From Hexactinellida sp. DTS-2022 (Eukaryota > Porifera > Hexactinellida), in the NCBI GenBank assembly GCA_028753945.1, contig JAPNXP010000018.1:744001-808000 (forward strand): a DNA stretch of 64,000 nt, written 5' to 3'. The notes under the pieces are model-generated. The model saw only the letters and a program-made list of their open reading frames with translations, ran no database searches and was not told the DNA's origin. The position numbers and the translations under genes are program-made. Shown one piece after another: positions 11,499 through 20,690 of this stretch. Positions within the stretch are counted from its first letter, which is position 1. Each line of letters starts with the position of its first letter.

Positions 11499-11742
11499 GG
11501 AGCATCCCTATATGTAGACGGTCTATAAAAGCCCATACAAATAAGCCAAAAATTTGTAGACCGTCTATAAATTCTGTAGACCAAAAGCCCTACCGTCTAT
11601 AGGTAATATACTAACGTATAGAAATAAATAGTATTACCCATAGACGGCAGGGGTTTTGGTCTACAAAATTTATAGACGGCCTACAAATGTTTAGCTTAGT
11701 TTGTATGGGCTTTTATAGACCGTCCACAAACAAGGATGCTCC
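11499..11742. mobile_element. Tc1/mariner-type MITE with TA duplication
   Basis: Perfect terminal inverted repeats GGAGCATCC / GGATGCTCC flanked by TA on both sides. A longer subterminal inverted repeat includes TATAAAAGCCCATACAAA on the left and TTTGTATGGGCTTTTATA on the right. A further related segment (CCTGGTCTAGAAATA..CGGTCTACATATAAG) continues to about 11805. A truncated relative lies at 19318-19493. Confidence 0.75.
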
Positions 11743-11877
11743 TAATGTATATGCAAGAAAACCTGGTCTAGAAATAAACGGTCTACATATAAGTTATTTC
11801 TTATAGAATAAATAGATCGCTAATACAGTATGTCACAGTATTGATTCAACTAACTATACTACATTAGTAGTAATTGG

Positions 11878-13098
11878 TCAAGGCGTAGATGTTATAACTT
11901 CGTGGATTCCCTTAGCCACGTAATCCAGGTTCTTTGAGTTGAGTCCTGCTAGGCTGATTCGGCCGGATTTCATCAGATAAATGTGAAACTTTTTGGTTAG
12001 CATTTCCACTTGATTAGACTTCAGTCCTGTGTACGAGAACATTCCAATCTGAGCCAGCAGGTGTTCCCAGTTGCCAGGAGTGCCCAGGACCCTCAGACGG
12101 TCATACAGGGCCTGTCTCATCTGAGTCAGTCTGTCCGACATTACTCGGATATTCTCCTTCCACTCGGCTAACATCGCCGGGTTGTTCAGAACAGTGGCCA
12201 CGATCCTAGCACCGTGGTTAGAGGGGTTGGACCAAGTGGTTCTGCAGAGGACAGTCAGCTGGGATTTAACGCAGGAAGCAGTTTCTGGGGTGGGACACGC
12301 GACTACCAAACAACCCACCCTTTCGTTGTACAGCCCAAAGTTCTTAGAATACGACTGAGCAATGAGAATATTCAAACCCTGCTCAATCAGGAACCTCACG
12401 GCCCAGGCGTCTTTATCGAGATTTCCTGACGCAAACCCTTGATACGCAAAGTCTGCAAAAGTTGTGAGTGACTTCTCACGTATGACGTCACTAATCATCT
12501 TCCACTGTTCCCGACTGGGATCCATTCCTGTGGGGTTGTGTGCCACTCCGTGCACCAACACATTTGCCCCCTCTGGCGCAGCTCTCAGGTCCTCAAGCAA
12601 ACCCTCTATATCGATGCAGTTCCTATCTACGTCATAGTATCTGTAAGAGCGGATCTCCATGCCCAGCTCGGTTAGCATCTTGTTGTGGTTGGGCCAGGTG
12701 GGGGACGGGATGTAGAACACACTGCTCTTACCGAATTTCTTGAGAAACTCCATCCCCACTCTGAGCGCGCCGGTGCCTCCGATGGTCTGCACCGCTGCGA
12801 ACCGGTTCTCCAGCACAACCGGACTACTGGCGCCTAACGCCAGCTTAGCGCTTGACTCCACGAACGCCGCTAGCCCCGCAATGGGGAGGTACTCGTGGTC
12901 CTGTAGCACGTCCTGTGCCAGGGCCAACTCAGTGGCCTTAACTATAGGCAGGACCCAGGGGTCCCCCTCGTCCGTGCGGTAGGCTCCTATGCTGAGGTTA
13001 ACCTTGTTAGGGTCAGGGTCGTTGTAGTAGCTGTCCAGGACTCCAAATACGAAGTCAGGCGGACATAGGGGAACAGCTGAGAAGTCTAGCCCACTCAT
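11878..13098 (-). CDS. GOT1: Aspartate aminotransferase, cytosolic type (GOT1)
   Basis: A 406-codon uninterrupted frame of the usual length for class-I aspartate aminotransferase. The PLP Schiff-base lysine is K252 in QSYSKNFGLYNERVG. Other family marks are the phosphate-binding TIGGTGALR (about 105-113), the HGVAHNPTGMDP block (183-194, normally HxCxHNPTGxDP, so the Cys is replaced by Val here) and the C-terminal substrate-binding arginine in KSGRISLAGLN. The enzyme interconverts aspartate/2-oxoglutarate and oxaloacetate/glutamate. There is no N-terminal targeting extension (start MSGLDFSAVPLCPPD), so the cytosolic form is likely. A complete hAT MITE lies about 160 bp upstream of the start. 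Confidence 0.95.
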   Translation of the reverse strand: MSGLDFSAVPLCPPDFVFGVLDSYYNDPDPNKVNLSIGAYRTDEGDPWVLPIVKATELALAQDVLQDHEYLPIAGLAAFVESSAKLALGASSPVVLENRFAAVQTIGGTGALRVGMEFLKKFGKSSVFYIPSPTWPNHNKMLTELGMEIRSYRYYDVDRNCIDIEGLLEDLRAAPEGANVLVHGVAHNPTGMDPSREQWKMISDVIREKSLTTFADFAYQGFASGNLDKDAWAVRFLIEQGLNILIAQSYSKNFGLYNERVGCLVVACPTPETASCVKSQLTVLCRTTWSNPSNHGARIVATVLNNPAMLAEWKENIRVMSDRLTQMRQALYDRLRVLGTPGNWEHLLAQIGMFSYTGLKSNQVEMLTKKFHIYLMKSGRISLAGLNSKNLDYVAKGIHEVITSTP

Positions 13099-13258
13099 TA
13101 CTGAGTAACTTGTTTATATAAAGGGACGGAGATGTTAATAATCTCCCGTTATGATTACAAATGCACGTGTTTGATTACAGTTATAAAATGAGTTTATGTA
13201 TTAGTTAGTTTGAGTCACAGTTATAGATTGATTGAGTCATTTCGGGTATTCTGTAATC

Positions 13259-13585
13259 CAGGGTTCCGCAAACTAGGTTTTTCAGGCCGCATGCGGCCTG
13301 AAAGAACCTTATGTGTGGCCTGATAGCGCAATGAAAATTTGTTTCACGTGTGGCCTGAGAGATATTTCTAATTTCATCTGGCCTGTACACATATACACAC
13401 TGATTATACCTTTTGACTAGAGCCCGTTATGCACTTTTTGCTTAGAAATTGGTTTAGTTCTAGTATTACAACAACATAATAGTTTTGTAATAAATTCCGA
13501 AAAATTTCTCGATATTGTTTGCGGCCTGAGGAAAATTTTGTTAAGATTATGTGGCCTGATAAGAATTAAAGTTTGCGGAACCCTG
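13259..13585. mobile_element. hAT-type MITE with perfect 8-bp target duplication
   Basis: Terminal inverted repeats CAGGGTTCCGCAAACT / AGTTTGCGGAACCCTG, flanked by the 8-bp duplication CTGTAATC (13251-13258 and 13586-13593). About six subterminal copies of GGCCTG(A) lie in the same orientation. There is no transposase frame; at 327 bp it is non-autonomous. TIR start and 8-bp TSD are diagnostic of hAT. Confidence 0.9.
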
Positions 13586-13654
13586 CTGTAATCGTTCAAA
13601 TAAACACAATTTCGAACTGAATATTACAAAGTACAACAGAGAGTATACATATTC

Positions 13655-13948
13655 TTACAGGTTGCATTCGGCTCTCCTTATTGTGTAGGCGATTATAGAG
13701 ACAGCTGTAAACATACGAATAATGCATTCGTGTTTGAAATATTCCTCTTGGAAGAAATCCCATTTCTGTAAATCTGCAGTTATCGGGTCAGGCGAGGAGG
13801 CTTCCAAACAGCTGTTCTGATAATCTTCGTCACTGTAGCGTTGGGAGAGAACGTAGGCTGAGTCTAGGTGTGAGAATTCGCACGAGCCGATTTCAGAGAC
13901 AGATTGTTGAGAGAATAGTGCCATGTCTTTCGTATGAGAAGATTCCAT
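13655..13948 (-). CDS. Small unrecognised ORF, possibly the last exon of a gene
   Basis: A 97-codon frame: acidic, Ser/Asp-rich first part (LDSAYVLSQRYSDEDY), then a short hydrophobic stretch near the C-terminus (MFTAVSIIAYTI). I do not recognise it. Immediately upstream on the minus strand is the sequence ACCAG|GTATGGAA, which could be an acceptor, so the frame might be an exon of a longer gene starting nearer 14050. It could also be chance. Confidence 0.3.
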   Translation of the reverse strand: MESSHTKDMALFSQQSVSEIGSCEFSHLDSAYVLSQRYSDEDYQNSCLEASSPDPITADLQKWDFFQEEYFKHECIIRMFTAVSIIAYTIRRAECNL

Positions 13949-14304
13949 ACCTGGTAACGTTAGTACAAGGATTAGAAACAGGGAGTAATACAGCCGCTCA
14001 TTTATTTATTAGTCAAATTACTGATTCCCTCCGAGCACAAGCAGAAATATGAATTATCTTTTATAGAATAGATAAGGTCTATGTTCATAAAATTTTTGTT
14101 ACGCGAGACATTCAAAGTTAAAAATATAATTGTGTCAACAAAAACAGGTAAATAGGGATAGTGGATAAAAACAATAAACTAATAATTCGTATACAATAGA
14201 AGTGAGGTGTCCATCTGTAAGCGATACTTTTAAATAAGTCCGTACATAGGTTGGTATATGTCCTACTTCTCTATATCTAAGGTTACAAATAGGGGGGTAA
14301 TTAG

Positions 14305-15384
14305 TTACGCGGTGGGCCACTCCGGGTGAATGGTCCAATGCTGTCCCCTGTTCCTCTGAGCCACGTTGAAGAGGGAGGCGCGGTGGAATACGTTCGGCGC
14401 GGGTTCCCTCTTGGACTTCTGGTGCCAGATCAAGTTGCTCTCGTCCGGATGCGGGACTTCCTCGCCGGGGTAGTAGAAGGGGAGATTGGCGTAGGCCCCG
14501 TAGTGCGTAGGGAGGATGGTGCGACCTGTGCTCACGGAGCTCGGTCGCGAGGCGGGGCGGGACCCTCCGACAGAGGCGGGCTTGGGGGTGCCGGGGGCGG
14601 AGCTAGCCAGGTCCTCAAAGACCTTGAGCGCGATGGCCTTCTCGTCCTGGTCCGCGCCAGAGAGCCACTTCTCCACCCCCTCGATGGCCTCCGGGTTGAG
14701 CACCTCCTTCATGGCGCTCTTGAGCCGCGCGTCCTCGCTCTGAGAGCAGTCCAGCATCGAGAGGAGCGTCTCCTTCTCCTTGTCGCTGGCCCCCTCCAGC
14801 CACTCCTTCGCGAAGGGCAGGTTCTCCTCGCGGACGGCGTTCTTGAGCGAGGTGGGCAGCTGCTGCTGCGAGAAGTACCGCGGCTCGCGAGGCGTGTACC
14901 CGGAGAAGGTGCGACTCCGAGTCAACTTCTTTCCTCCGGGAAAGGGAATGTTGGATAAGTTGGTGAGAATCTCGTTGTCCTGGTTCTCTTTCGGAGCGGG
15001 AGGGACCAGGCCCTTGGGGTTCTCCAGGGCCCTGGTTGGGAGCCGCCACTGGAGGAAGGGGAGCGTGGGGTGCGGGTTGTTCCGGCGGGTGGGGGAGGAC
15101 GGCCTGGGGGACATCCGGAGCTCGCTCGGGTTGTCGGCCGGCTGGTGGAACGCGCGGTAGCTGGTGAGATTGAATTCGTCCCCTCTGCGCTTCGGGAATA
15201 CACTCTTGCTGTTCTCGTGCTGCGCTCGGAACGCGTTTGCGGAGTCGAGTCGCCGGGCAGTGGCCAGAGCCTCGGCGGAGAGCGAGCACTGGTATACGTT
15301 GGCGGGGGTCAGGGGCCGCGAGCCAGCTGACCGGATGCGAGACTTACGCGAAGGGGGACGCATTGAGGACCGACTATCTAGCAT
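14305..15384 (-). CDS. Unrecognised 359-residue basic Pro/Ser-rich protein
   Basis: The long single frame is GC-rich like neighbouring real genes and so probably genuine. The N-terminal ~130 residues are basic and disordered (RPPSRKSRIRSAGSRPLTP). A helical middle part, about 175-260, holds two similar charged repeats: REENLPFAKEWLEGASDKEK and NPEAIEGVEKWLSGADQDEK share the pattern W-L-x-G-A-[SD]-x-[KD]-E-K. A Tyr/Pro/Trp-rich tail ends HWTIHPEWPTA. The tail style resembles some ciliary microtubule-associated small proteins, but I cannot assign a family. Divergent from APC11 with a 340-bp gap. Confidence 0.65.
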   Translation of the reverse strand: MLDSRSSMRPPSRKSRIRSAGSRPLTPANVYQCSLSAEALATARRLDSANAFRAQHENSKSVFPKRRGDEFNLTSYRAFHQPADNPSELRMSPRPSSPTRRNNPHPTLPFLQWRLPTRALENPKGLVPPAPKENQDNEILTNLSNIPFPGGKKLTRSRTFSGYTPREPRYFSQQQLPTSLKNAVREENLPFAKEWLEGASDKEKETLLSMLDCSQSEDARLKSAMKEVLNPEAIEGVEKWLSGADQDEKAIALKVFEDLASSAPGTPKPASVGGSRPASRPSSVSTGRTILPTHYGAYANLPFYYPGEEVPHPDESNLIWHQKSKREPAPNVFHRASLFNVAQRNRGQHWTIHPEWPTA

Positions 15385-15723
15385 GCTGGTGACGATATAC
15401 TAATTACCAATTGTAGGTCAGAATTATACTACAGCAAATAGCTGCTTATAAGTAGAAGAGTCGACTCGCTTTCAAACAATAATGCCACTTATCCCAGTGT
15501 AAACAGTGGCATAAATTACCGATCCAAAAGTATAGTATTTCATAAGCGACCGTCAGGACAATACTAAATAAATGTATGAAAAGGACTTTCTACCATAATA
15601 AGATTGCATTTGTATTTATGTATTATTCGCCGTTATGAATTATATTTATTTTTGTGGTCTTTTAGTAGTGATATCATATAAACATAAATCGAATTTACGT
15701 AGCTCATTAGACATTCACTTGAG

Positions 15724-16254
15724 ATGGCGGCAGATGAGTCAGTAGACTTTGATGTTACAATCCTAAAGTGGCATGCAGTGGCGTTCTGGAAATGGATAGC
15801 ACCCGAAGAGGAATGTGGCATATGCAGGTGTTTATCAATAGTTTATTAATTGTTACTATAATTAATTCATTTGTGATATATTTGCATATTTAGATATTTA
15901 TTGGTACATACAGTATGTATCTTGAAGTATCTTGAATTTCTCAACAAATTAGGTCAGCAGATAATGATTAATTGAGGTGACGGATAAGCCAGTTACCTAT
16001 AAGTTGTTTTCTAATTAATTAATTAACATAGGTACATTAAAATTAACGTTATTAGGTTCGAGTTCGAGGCCTGCTGTCCGGATTGTCGAGTTCCTGGGGA
16101 GAGCTGTCCTATGGCAGAGGGAAAGTGCCACCATTGCTTCCACCTGCATTGCATTCAGAAGTGGATAAGGAACGCGCAACAGTCCAAAAGAAAATGCCCC
16201 TTGTGCCGACAGGACTGGAGTTTCATAGTGGACAGCAGCGAAACTATTCTGTGA
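15724..16254 (+). CDS. ANAPC11: Anaphase-promoting complex subunit 11 (RING-H2)
   Basis: Two exons, 15724-15827 and 16056-16254, joined across a 228-bp GT..AG intron that splits the Arg codon after CGIC. The spliced product has the APC11 pattern: an N-terminal strand ending WKWIAPEEECGICR, then ACCPDCRVPGESCP, CHHCFHLHCIQKW and CPLCRQDWSF. Together these hold the Cys/His ligands of the three-zinc RING-H2 fold. Family role: catalytic RING subunit that recruits the E2 to the APC/C for mitotic cyclin and securin ubiquitination. The tail extends past the usual end (IVDSSETIL). It is AT-richer than the large genes and is one of the few here with an intron. Confidence 0.9.
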
Positions 16255-16464
16255 ACTGAATATGTAATACTACAGTGTTGCTTATTATCCTAATTAGTTA
16301 AGGAACAATTTGGGATTTTGTGTACAAGTACGTATTCAATAATGGAAGTTTAATTAACTAACTAGCGAAAGTCCTTTTTTCTGAGCCAGGGAAATCCAGG
16401 ACTAAAATTAATGACACAGGTTAATTAACATTAGAAGTATAACTACACACAATATACGTACTGA

Positions 16465-17586
16465 ATGGAGGAGGGTAATAACGAAATTCCAATCGTAATT
16501 GACAACGGGAGTGCAACGATAAAAACTGGCTTCGCGGGAGAAGAATTTCCCCGCGCTGTCTTCTCGAACACGGTAGGTACACACAGAGTCCCGGCTGTGA
16601 TGATAGGCATGGGTATAATGAAGAGCTGGTATGTGGGGAAAGAGGCCTGGCGCTTTAGAGGCCTGCTAAGAATGAAATATCCAGTTGAAGACGGGATCGT
16701 CACCAACTGGGATGAAATGGAGAGGGTACTGCATCATATATTCTCCAACGAACTAAAAGTTAACCCAGACCAACACCCTGTGTTGCTAACCGAATCTCCT
16801 CTAAATCCTAATGCAAATCGTGAGAGGATGGCACAGGTTCTATTCGATACTTTCGAGTCCCCTTCCCTCTTCCTGACCTGTGGCCCGGTCCTGTCTCTCT
16901 ACTCACAGGGGTGCACTACGGGGGTGGGCGTGGACTCCGGCGCTGTCGCGACCTATGCACTGCCTGTATTAAAGGGACACATGCACAAGCACTGCATGGC
17001 ACGCATACGCGTAGGGGGCAGAGACCTGACTAGACACATGCTTAAATTGCTGTCAGAGCGCGGGTACAGTTTCGGCTGTACCGGCGATTATGAGATTGCT
17101 AACGACATCAAGCAGAAACATACCTACATCAGCATGGATGTGGAAAAGGAACTGAGTCTACCAGAGTCAACAAAAAGGTATGAGCTACCAGACGGACAGG
17201 AAATTCAAGTCGGCCACGAGTCCTTCAGATTGCCAGAGCCTATTTTCAACCCGTCTCTGATCGGAGTGGAGCAGGGGGGAATCCACAAAGCAATCAACGA
17301 GTCAATCACGAAGAGTGACGTCGACATTCGTAAGTATCTCTACAACAACATTGTGCTAGCGGGAGGCAACAGCATGTTCCCTGGGATATCAGAAAGGCTG
17401 CATCGCGAAATGTCACACCTCGCGCCTGGTGTGTCCATTAAGGTGAAAGCTCCCCCCGAGAGGAGGCACGGCGCCTGGATGGGCGGATCCTTGCTGGCCT
17501 CGATGGGTAGCTTTGAAAACATGACTGTTTTAAAGAGTGAGTATTGTGAACATGGTGCAGGTATTATTCATAGGAAGTGCTTTTAG
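16465..17586 (+). CDS. Divergent actin paralogue with altered ATPase residues
   Basis: A 373-codon intronless frame aligning along the whole length of conventional actin and ending HRKCF. Retained: phosphate loop 1 DNGSATIKTGFAG (D13, S16, K20), KYPVEDGIVTNWD, PVLLTESPLNPNANRERM, ERGYSF, YELPDGQ, DVDIRKYLY and WMGGSLLAS. Changed relative to actin: the Gln before VLSLY is Gly (G140), the second phosphate loop DSGDGVTH reads DSGAVATY (A160, V161, Y164), and the methyl-histidine position is Asp (D75). It is closer to actin than to Arp2/Arp3 or nuclear Arps, judging by length and lack of insertions. Probably an expressed specialised actin-like protein; function unknown. Confidence 0.85.
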   Translation: MEEGNNEIPIVIDNGSATIKTGFAGEEFPRAVFSNTVGTHRVPAVMIGMGIMKSWYVGKEAWRFRGLLRMKYPVEDGIVTNWDEMERVLHHIFSNELKVNPDQHPVLLTESPLNPNANRERMAQVLFDTFESPSLFLTCGPVLSLYSQGCTTGVGVDSGAVATYALPVLKGHMHKHCMARIRVGGRDLTRHMLKLLSERGYSFGCTGDYEIANDIKQKHTYISMDVEKELSLPESTKRYELPDGQEIQVGHESFRLPEPIFNPSLIGVEQGGIHKAINESITKSDVDIRKYLYNNIVLAGGNSMFPGISERLHREMSHLAPGVSIKVKAPPERRHGAWMGGSLLASMGSFENMTVLKSEYCEHGAGIIHRKCF

Positions 17587-17665
17587 TTTGGGAGTTTAGA
17601 GATTTGATGTATTTATGTATACAATATTAATATATTTGGGATTGAATATAAATATACGTAATATC

Positions 17666-18475
17666 TATATTATTAAATCTCGATTGTTGTGTGTTTGTTT
17701 GTTTGTTTGTTTGTTTGTCCGGATTGTATTAAAGTGATGGGGGAATAGAAACCGCAATTAATATTGGGATATAAACTAACTGTCAAATGTTATAATTGGT
17801 AAACAAATGTTATAGAGGTAAACAAGTTTGCTGATTTCGAATTTCGCATTTATAAATTTTTCATATTAATATTTGTTGTTGTTGTTTACACAAATAGGTA
17901 AACAAATTAATTAAAATTAAAAATCAACCTAGAAGTTAGCTTCCAACGGGTATTATAGGTAAACAAGTATGCCGAACACGAATTTCGCGATTATAAATTT
18001 CTCATATTAATATTTGTTGTTGTTGTTTACACAAAATAGGTAAACAAATTAATTAAAATTCAAAATCAACCTAGAAGTTAGCTTCCAACGGGTATTATAG
18101 GTAAACAAGTATGCCGAACACGAATTTCGCGATTATAAATTTCTCATATTAATATTTGTTGTTGTTGTTTACACAAAATAGGTAAACAAATTAATTAAAA
18201 TTCAAAATCAACCTAGAAGTTAACTTTCAATAGGTATTATAAGTAAACAAGTGTGCTGAACACGAATTTCGCATTTATAAAATTCTAATATGAGTATTTG
18301 TTGTTGTTGTTGTTTACACAAATAGGTAAACAAATTAATGAAAATTAGATAGCTATCTACCATTTCCATGGTAGAAAATGTGAGGAGTAAGGCGGCTTAG
18401 CGGCCGTTAACTTGAGGTGCGTAGCACCGATCTGTCGCAAAGCGACCGAGACCGAAGGGCTCGTAATATAAGAAT
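17666..18475. mobile_element. Helitron/Helentron-like element with 142-bp internal tandem repeats
   Basis: Left end TATATTATTAAATCTCGATT, then a TTTG microsatellite and GTCCGGATTGTATTAAAG. The core, about 17800-18360, is roughly four copies of a ~142-bp repeat (the marker GGTAAACAAG recurs near 17817, 17958, 18100 and 18242). The 3' part has a hairpin (GTCGCAAAGCGAC) then CGAGACCGAAGGGCTCG and TAATATA, which mirrors the left TATATTA. This layout (short inverted ends, tandem core, 3' stem-loop) is that of HINE/DINE-1 type elements. No Rep/helicase gene. A second copy is at 5110-5465. Confidence 0.55.
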
Positions 18476-18555
18476 ACTGATACATTAATAATTCTAGTAT
18501 CATGATTTAATAGTATATAATAAAATAACAATAACAATAATAATACTTTACCCGG

Positions 18556-18909
18556 CCAAAAGTAATGAACAACCAAAATTTTGGTGCCACTTGTGCTACA
18601 AGTGGCTTATGACAGGATGCCTCATTTGGAATTTTAATGTCTATGAGAAATCAGTTGTATACAGAAACTGTAGAGGCAATTTCTGTGGTATTAATAGGGT
18701 TAAATGGTACTGCATGATTAGTTTTATTGTTACTCTGTTACTGTGACAGAGTCAGACAGACTGACAGTATTTTTAGATATTTGAAATTGTGTGATGGCCC
18801 CATGGGTAACACGATGGGTTATGGGTCACAAATGTTGACCCATGGTCCACTCTTATCCCTGTCATGAGCCACTTGTGACACAATTTTCCGGTTGTTCAAA
18901 TTCTTTTGG
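18556..18909. mobile_element. Inverted-repeat element (MITE), superfamily unclear
   Basis: Left CCAAAAGTAATGAACAACC..CCACTTGTGCTACAAGTGGC and right GAGCCACTTGTGACACAA..GGTTGTTCAAATTCTTTTGG are imperfect inverted repeats over about 50 bp. No convincing target duplication was found, so the exact ends are tentative. Confidence 0.6.
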
Positions 18910-19317
18910 TTAGGTAGAGTAAAATAATAAACTGATATTATTCGTTTTGAAGGTATAACCATATTTAAAATTAAAAGTCCATTTAAATATATTTCAACAA
19001 CATCAAACGTTGCTATTTCTAAGAATTAGATTCTCAATTGAAATATCTTCCAGTAATGCAGGCTTATCATCCCCGATTAGTAACTCATCAGTGTTAATAT
19101 TAATTCATTTAATTAACTTAAACAGATATACAGGTAAACCTCTAACAGCGGCACCTCTGAAAAATGCGACAACCTCCGAATATCCGGCTCAAGCGCTGTT
19201 CCCAAAAGTGTCGAACAGTTATTTCAATAACATTATTTACCCCAAGACCCAAGGGAAGAAAAGAAAATAATACTTAAAGTTACTAAGAAATTCTACGAGT
19301 GTGTGTATTACAAAAAA

Positions 19318-19493
19318 GAGCATCCTTATATGTAGACCGTCTAGAAATAGACGGTCTATAAAAGCCCATACAAATAAGCCAAAAATTTGTAGACCGTCTA
19401 TAAATTCTGTAGACCACTTGCCCTGCTTTTTATGGGTAATACTAATGCATAGGGAATAAAACCTGGTCTATTTCTAGACGGTCTACATATAAG
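19318..19493. mobile_element. Truncated copy of the GGAGCATCC MITE family
   Basis: Begins GAGCATCCTTATATGTAGAC and shares TCTATAAAAGCCCATACAAA with the element at 11499-11742. It ends in the inverted text GTCTATTTCTAGACGGTCTA, i.e. a shortened or rearranged derivative. Confidence 0.6.
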
Positions 19494-19535
19494 ATATCTC
19501 TACAAAAAATATGTATACCGGTAACTTAAAATAAA

Positions 19536-20440
19536 AACATGTTTTAAAAAAAACATGTTTTAAAAAATACATGTGTAAAAAAAAACATGTTTTAATTAAA
19601 ACATGTTTAAAAAAAAACATGTTTAAAAAAAAACATGTTTAAAAAAAAACATGTTTAAAAAAAAACATGTTTAAAAAAAAACATGTTTAAAAAAAAACAT
19701 GTTTAAAAAAAAACATGTTTAAAAAAAAACATGTTTAAAAAAAAACATGTTTAAAAAAAAACATGTTTAAAAAAAAACATGTTTAAAAAAAAACATGTTT
19801 AAAAAAAAACATGTTTAAAAAAAAACATGTTTAAAAAAAAACATGTTTAAAAAAAAACATGTTTAAAAAAAAACATGTTTAAAAAAAAACATGTTTAAAA
19901 AAAAACATGTTTAAAAAAAAACATGTTTAAAAAAAACATGTTTTAAAAAAAACATGTTTAAATTAAAACATGTTTAAATTAAAACATGTTTAAATTAAAA
20001 CATGTTTAAATTAAAACATGTTTAAAAAAAAACATGTTTAAATTAAAACATGTTTATGTTGCAGTGTATACCCGCACATGGTGTGTGCGGGCACACACTG
20101 GTGTATATCCGCACACAATCAATGAATTAGTCTGGCTAAAATATGTTGTTAGATGATGAAAATAAAACTCCTACACTTGTGAAAGGGACTATAATGGATT
20201 AAAATGTGCAGAAAAGAAAAGCAACAATAAAACACCAAACCTTCCAAGGTAATAATTTGCAATAATAATAAATAACTAATCTCGCTAATAAACTTATATT
20301 AATAAAACCAACGTCATATAGTGTGTGCGGATATACACCAGTGTGTGCCCGCACACACCATGTGCGGGTATACACTGCAACATTTATATTAAAACATGTT
20401 TTAAAAAAAACATGTTTAAATTAAAACATGTTCAAAAAAA
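19536..20440. repeat. 16-bp satellite array built on the palindrome AAACATGTTT
   Basis: About 32 near-identical 16-bp units (CATGTTT plus a run of nine A) from about 19536 to 20055. A few more degenerate units (AAATTAAAACATGTTT) follow after the inserted element, 20387-20440. Unit length is almost constant in the centre and variable at the edges, the usual pattern of unequal exchange. The array is split by the TIR element at 20057-20382. Confidence 0.95.
20057..20382. mobile_element. Non-autonomous element with perfect 61-bp TIRs and a 4-bp duplication (TTTA)
   Basis: Left terminus TGTTGCAGTGTATACCCGCA and its exact reverse complement at the right end; identity extends 61 bp by my count. Flanks are TTTA at 20053-20056 and 20383-20386. 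The 204-bp interior is AT-rich and non-coding. Identical TIRs imply a young insertion into the satellite. A 49-bp relative with the same ends is at 24357-24405. Confidence 0.88.
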
Positions 20441-20444
20441 ACTA

Positions 20445-20612
20445 TGATTTCGGTATAAGCGGAATTTCGTTATATCTATTTTTCGTTGTGTAAACGAAGT
20501 TTTAATAATGTTATAAGATAGAAGGATTTCCGAAACATTGAACGACTTCGTTATAAATAAGCACGCTATATCCGACTTGGGTTTAACGGGAATTTACTAT
20601 AGTATTTGGTGG
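20445..20612. mobile_element. Decayed pogo-like MITE (GTTATAAC family)
   Basis: Contains CGTTATATC, GACTTCGTTATAAATAAGC and AACGGGAATTTACTATA, matching the text of the complete element at 39822-39994 with many changes. The termini are degraded. Confidence 0.45.
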
Positions 20613-20613
20613 G

Positions 20614-20690
20614 GCAGCCGGGCAGGCCCCCCCCCAATTTTGGAAGTTGGGGGGGCCACGCCCCCCCCCCATTCCTACGCCCCTGGTTGA
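20614..20690. repeat. G/C homopolymer-rich stretch, probable hAT terminus
   Basis: Runs of C and G (CCCCCCCCC, GGGGGGG) around CACGCC, ending CCTACGCCCCTG. Read in reverse, CAGGGGCGTAGG resembles a hAT-type end. I could not identify the partner end. Confidence 0.35.

Noticed and set aside
13417..13599. Minus-strand frame in the hAT element as a possible transposase remnant
   Set aside because: No DDE or BED-type motif, and the element is only 327 bp; it is non-coding.
19010..19270. 86-codon plus-strand frame between repeats
   Set aside because: Low-complexity Ser/Asn/Leu text in repeat-dense DNA, no support.
19536..20055. Regular repeats that might be taken for a CRISPR array
   Set aside because: There are no unique spacers; the 16-bp unit simply repeats. 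It is a eukaryotic satellite.
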